Positions 61,591-64,000 of a stretch of DNA of 64,000 nt are shown here, piece by piece. The stretch comes from VXOZ01 sp965220045 (GTDB lineage Bacteria > Chloroflexota > UBA11872 > VXOZ01). The stretch spans positions 3,286,001 through 3,350,000 of the forward strand of contig OZ244803.1 in the NCBI GenBank assembly GCA_965220045.1, given 5' to 3'. Positions within the stretch are counted from its first letter, which is position 1. Every line of letters begins with the position of its first letter. A program made the translations under genes and the position numbers. Under the pieces are notes generated by a model. That model searched no databases, was not told the origin of the DNA, and saw only the letters and a list, made by a program, of their open reading frames with translations.

Positions 61591-61764
61591 GATCGCCAAA
61601 AGCGATAGGATTGCGGTCCCCGCTTTCCCTTGAATCTTCGGCAAACCCTTGGCGGGGCGGACAGCCACCGTGGCACGGGCAGCCGTTAACACATGACTCT
61701 CAAACGAGCGCGGCCTTGCGTTGCGCCGGACAGCATCGTAGTACCTGACACATGAGGATTGCCC

Positions 61765-62433
61765 ATGACATTGAGCGAATTTCGCGAATTGCTCCGCAAG
61801 GAGTTGTTTGATCCGGCGGATGACGAGCCGCGGTTCAGTGATGCGGACCTCGATCACGCCATTGACCGGGCTCTCACCGAACTGTCGCGCGTCGTGCCGT
61901 GGACGCGCGACGCCACGCTGACCACCAGTCCGGACTCGCGTCTGGTCGACCTGAGCAGCCTCGCCAACGTGTGGAGCGTCGAGGAGGTGGAGTGGCCCAC
62001 GGGACACTATCCGCCGCGCCATTGCACGTACATGGTGCTGCCCACGAGCGACGGCGCGCCGGGCTTCGTTTTTCTGCTTGTGCCGGAAGCGCCGAGCGCG
62101 ACCGAACCGGTGCGCGTGCGCTGGGGCACGAAGCACGTCGCCGGCGACAGCCAGTGGACATTGCCGGAGGCGCACACCGGTTTGCTGACAACGGGTGTTT
62201 ACGCCTACGCCTGCTTGGCTTACGCCACCCCGCTGTCCGACAACTTCCGCTACCAGGACGGCCAGCAAGGCGCGGGCGTGGATACAAGCATGGTGAGCGG
62301 CGCGTGGTGGGAGAAAGGCAGGGCGGCGCGCGGCAGGTTCGAAGAGGAGCTGGACGCGCTGCGGCAGGAAAGGGCGCAGCACGTGCGGGGCAGCGTGGCG
62401 TGGACGGTAGAAGGTTCTGAGGGAGTGCGGTGA
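61765..62433 (+). CDS. Phage head-tail adaptor-like protein
   Basis: A 222-residue protein. MTLSEFRELLRKELFDPADDEPRFSDADLDHAIDRALTELS is a typical helical start of head-tail connector/adaptor (gp6/gp15-like) proteins, which dock under the portal. ATG 61765 follows GAGG with seven bases spacing; a TTG at 61759 is less likely. Position right after the capsid gene supports the call. The middle (LLTTGVYAYACLAYATPL) continues as a helix bundle and the C-terminus is charged. Confidence 0.7.
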   Translation: MTLSEFRELLRKELFDPADDEPRFSDADLDHAIDRALTELSRVVPWTRDATLTTSPDSRLVDLSSLANVWSVEEVEWPTGHYPPRHCTYMVLPTSDGAPGFVFLLVPEAPSATEPVRVRWGTKHVAGDSQWTLPEAHTGLLTTGVYAYACLAYATPLSDNFRYQDGQQGAGVDTSMVSGAWWEKGRAARGRFEEELDALRQERAQHVRGSVAWTVEGSEGVR

Positions 62434-62485
62434 TGCAAGGGCAGGCTGCGCAACCGCACGGTCATTCCTGGCTTTTTGCAGTCGT

Positions 62486-62750
62486 TCGTAGCGCGGGGGC
62501 TTGATTGCCGCCTCCGGTCGGATCCAGATTGCCAACCAGTCGAATTCAGGTTGCCAAGATGAAGATGGACTCCCGCTTTCGCGGGAGTGACGGATAAGCG
62601 CAGGTTTGCCACCTGCGTCCGAGGGGAGGAGACCGCAATCCGCGTAGCGCGGGGGCTTGTCCCCCGCTCTTTGGTCGCGGTGTGTCCGAAGATGTAAAGA
62701 GAAGATGGATTCCGCGCCCCCATGCGGGGGCGAGCTTTCGCGGGAATGAC
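62486..62750. repeat. Mixed repeat cluster (A truncated, B, E, A, nested B)
   Basis: A truncated family A (62486-62512), family B at about 62560-62592, family E near 62597-62616, family A at 62644-62668, and a family B hairpin interrupted by CCCCCATGCGGGGG at 62699-62750. No gene is supported in 62434-62912. Confidence 0.8.
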
Positions 62751-62912
62751 GAATATATGGTGCTTTCGCGCGAATGACGAAAAGATGGCGCCGTTGCGGG
62801 AATGACGGATTTTACGGCTGATATCGGATTGACGAAAAATGGCGCTTACATGGGAATCACAGACAGATCTCGCTTACGCGGAAATGGATGAGAGTACAAG
62901 GGGAATACAGCA

Positions 62913-63287
62913 ATGATCAATGGAAAGCAAGCCGCTCACGTGCTGGCGAACCGCGCAAAAATCCGGCAAGGCCGGTTGCGCACGGTCACCTTGATCCGCC
63001 ATAGCGGCGGCGCGACGAACTATACGGCGGCGCAGTGCACCTGGAAAGAAGAGCGCAATGTCCCGGCTGGCGCCGCGCATCACGGCAGCCGCGCCAGCGG
63101 CCCGGGCCCGGACGTAGTGGCGGAGTTCTTGCCGGACGTTGATTTCAGCGCAGTGGTGGCCGTCGCCGATACGGCAGACAGCGACCAGGTAGCCACTGCC
63201 AGCAAGTACCGTGTGCGAGACCACCTGCATCTGGGACTGACCGGCGCGCCTAACCGCATCCTTGTGAAGCTCGTAGCAATAAGGTAA
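62913..63287 (+). CDS. Small phage-structural-like protein (possible head closure protein)
   Basis: A 124-residue protein of unknown function, beginning MINGKQAAHVLANRAKIRQG and ending in beta-rich YRVRDHLHLGLTGAPNRILVKLVAIR. Size and order after the adaptor fit a head-closure or tail-completion protein, but no diagnostic motif is seen. AGTACAAGGGGAATACAGCA precedes the ATG. The next gene starts seven bases after its stop, so both are in one operon. Confidence 0.55.
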   Translation: MINGKQAAHVLANRAKIRQGRLRTVTLIRHSGGATNYTAAQCTWKEERNVPAGAAHHGSRASGPGPDVVAEFLPDVDFSAVVAVADTADSDQVATASKYRVRDHLHLGLTGAPNRILVKLVAIR

Positions 63288-63293
63288 GCACTC

Positions 63294-63701
63294 ATGCCAA
63301 CCGTTGGTGAAGATTGTTCCGTGATACTGGACGGACACGGCTACTTCGTGAAGCCCGGCTCCTACCGCGTTGAGGTCCCAAAGGTCATGGCGGCGGCGCC
63401 GGCTGCGGCCGCGGGCCCGGCGGCGGTCAATCTTGGCGCCGGCAAGCAGGTCTGGCACTTTACCGCCCTCGCCTACACGAACCATCTGAATTACAACGGC
63501 ACCGTCAATGCCACGTCTGCCGCATCCTACCGCGCCAACCTGCGTGCTTCATACGCCAAAGCCGCGGCCCTTGCCTTTACCGACCGGCTCGGCGCGGTGC
63601 ACAGCGTGCACATGCTCACGTTGGAGGAGCGGATTCCGGAAGCTGCGGGATTCTGGGAGCGGCCGGAATGGGAAATCGTGGTATGGCTGGTGGAGGCGTG
63701 A
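63294..63701 (+). CDS. Hypothetical protein of the phage-like module
   Basis: A 135-residue protein with a short beta-type N-terminus (CSVILDGHGYFVKPGSYRVEV), an Ala/Pro-rich linker (AAAPAAAAGPAA), and a beta/alpha C-terminal part ending WERPEWEIVVWLVEA. It may be a tail or decoration protein; nothing specific identifies it. Starts ATG 63294, seven bases after the previous stop. Confidence 0.55.
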   Translation: MPTVGEDCSVILDGHGYFVKPGSYRVEVPKVMAAAPAAAAGPAAVNLGAGKQVWHFTALAYTNHLNYNGTVNATSAASYRANLRASYAKAAALAFTDRLGAVHSVHMLTLEERIPEAAGFWERPEWEIVVWLVEA

Positions 63702-63820
63702 GGGGCGTGGACCGGATGATGTCTGTGGGCTGCCTTTGGTGGTGGAGAGGAAGCGGCTGGGGCCAACAGAACGGTGCGGACGTGTATTTTACGCGGGGCG
63801 GACTTCGCGAATCCTCCGGT

Positions 63821-63985
63821 GCCCTTCGACAGGCTCAGAGCCTGCCCCGTACCTGATACGGGGTCGAACGGTTGAATCGCGACATTGAATTCACTAACAG
63901 GCTCAGAGCCTGCGCCGTACTTGATACGGGGGCGAATGGTTGAATCGCGACCTTGAATCCATTGACGGAGCACAGGGGGAACGGT
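63821..63985. repeat. 68-bp tandem of family C-derived repeats at the right edge
   Basis: CAGGCTCAGAGCCTG starts at 63830 and 63898, 68 bp apart, each followed by CCGTAC-TGATACGGGG and GGTTGAATCGCGAC. A third, broken unit begins near 63960. No gene between 63702 and the right end. Confidence 0.75.
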
Positions 63986-64000
63986 TAAGTCGTAACACTG

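Noticed and set aside
59992..62535. 847-residue open frame on the minus strand across capsid and adaptor genes
   Set aside because: It is antisense to well-supported phage genes, lacks a credible start and composition, and arises from high third-position GC. The same applies to long antisense frames at 27929-29602, 22565-23983, 54532-55914 and 56297-57631.

Overview
The window is GC-rich, single-copy-style bacterial chromosome, most likely from an uncultured Chloroflexota-type organism. This is inferred from gene content, not from a marker gene: a Gram-positive-like rnc-smc pair with acpP nearby, SpoVS next to RNase Y, a LexA of the Gram-positive type, Tat-exported lipoprotein solute-binding proteins, and a LivGFHM transporter. 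No rRNA or tRNA gene was found.

Layout. 1-2.7 kb: end of a DHH/DHHA1 phosphoesterase, then truB and ribF, the tail of the usual translation-factor operon. 3.2-5.1 kb: an MsbA-type ABC exporter. 5.1-12 kb: accessory DNA with long repeat arrays, four small membrane proteins (three of them paralogues), a Gfo/Idh/MocA oxidoreductase, a RAYT (REP-associated tyrosine transposase) bracketed by inverted REP-like palindromes, and a sugar isomerase/epimerase. 12.7-15.1 kb: a sulfatase and a divergent AraC-HTH/O6-methylguanine methyltransferase. 15.3-18.8 kb: livG-livF-livH-livM without a binding protein. 19.4-29.6 kb, all on the minus strand: fabF-accB, bioY, acpP, a FabG-like reductase, rnc-smc and a PASTA protein, i.e. 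fatty-acid synthesis with biotin uptake, then RNA processing and chromosome segregation. 30.2-42.2 kb: catabolic and surface genes (DAO oxidoreductase, twin polysaccharide deacetylases, twin Tat-lipoprotein sugar-binding proteins with matching terminators, an MDR dehydrogenase, a second Gfo/Idh/MocA enzyme) and the spoVS/rny pair. 42.4-47.9 kb: a three-gene proton-pumping membrane arm (NuoN/HyfE/NuoL-like) without its redox subunits, and a UbiD decarboxylase. 48.1-51 kb: a large secreted protein and a KDPG aldolase.

51.4-64 kb is a phage-derived region. A sigma factor and LexA read leftward. A terminase, portal, prohead protease-capsid fusion, head adaptor and small virion-like genes read rightward. 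The gaps between these genes hold the same host repeat families seen elsewhere, and no integrase or replication gene is visible. This suggests a long-resident, possibly domesticated, head-packaging module (prophage remnant or gene-transfer-agent-like element). It runs off the right edge.

The most striking feature overall is the intergenic DNA. At least six palindromic or semi-palindromic repeat families fill almost every gap, often amplified into exact-period tandem arrays (20, 24, 33, 37-39, 47, 53, 68, 116, 148, 179, 208 and ~327 bp). Family A is a GCGGGGG-n5-CCCCCGC palindrome. Family B is a TCCCGCnnnnGCGGGA palindrome inside GTCATTCC...GGAATCCATC. Family C begins CTTCGACAGGCTCAGGGCGA. Family D has CTCTCCC-n-GGGAGAG inside CTCACCCCGGCC. 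Family E is GCAGGTTTGCAACCTGC. Family F is a perfect 30-bp palindrome with half-site CGTAGGGGCACGATA. The RAYT at 10.3-10.8 kb is the only visible candidate for mobilising them.
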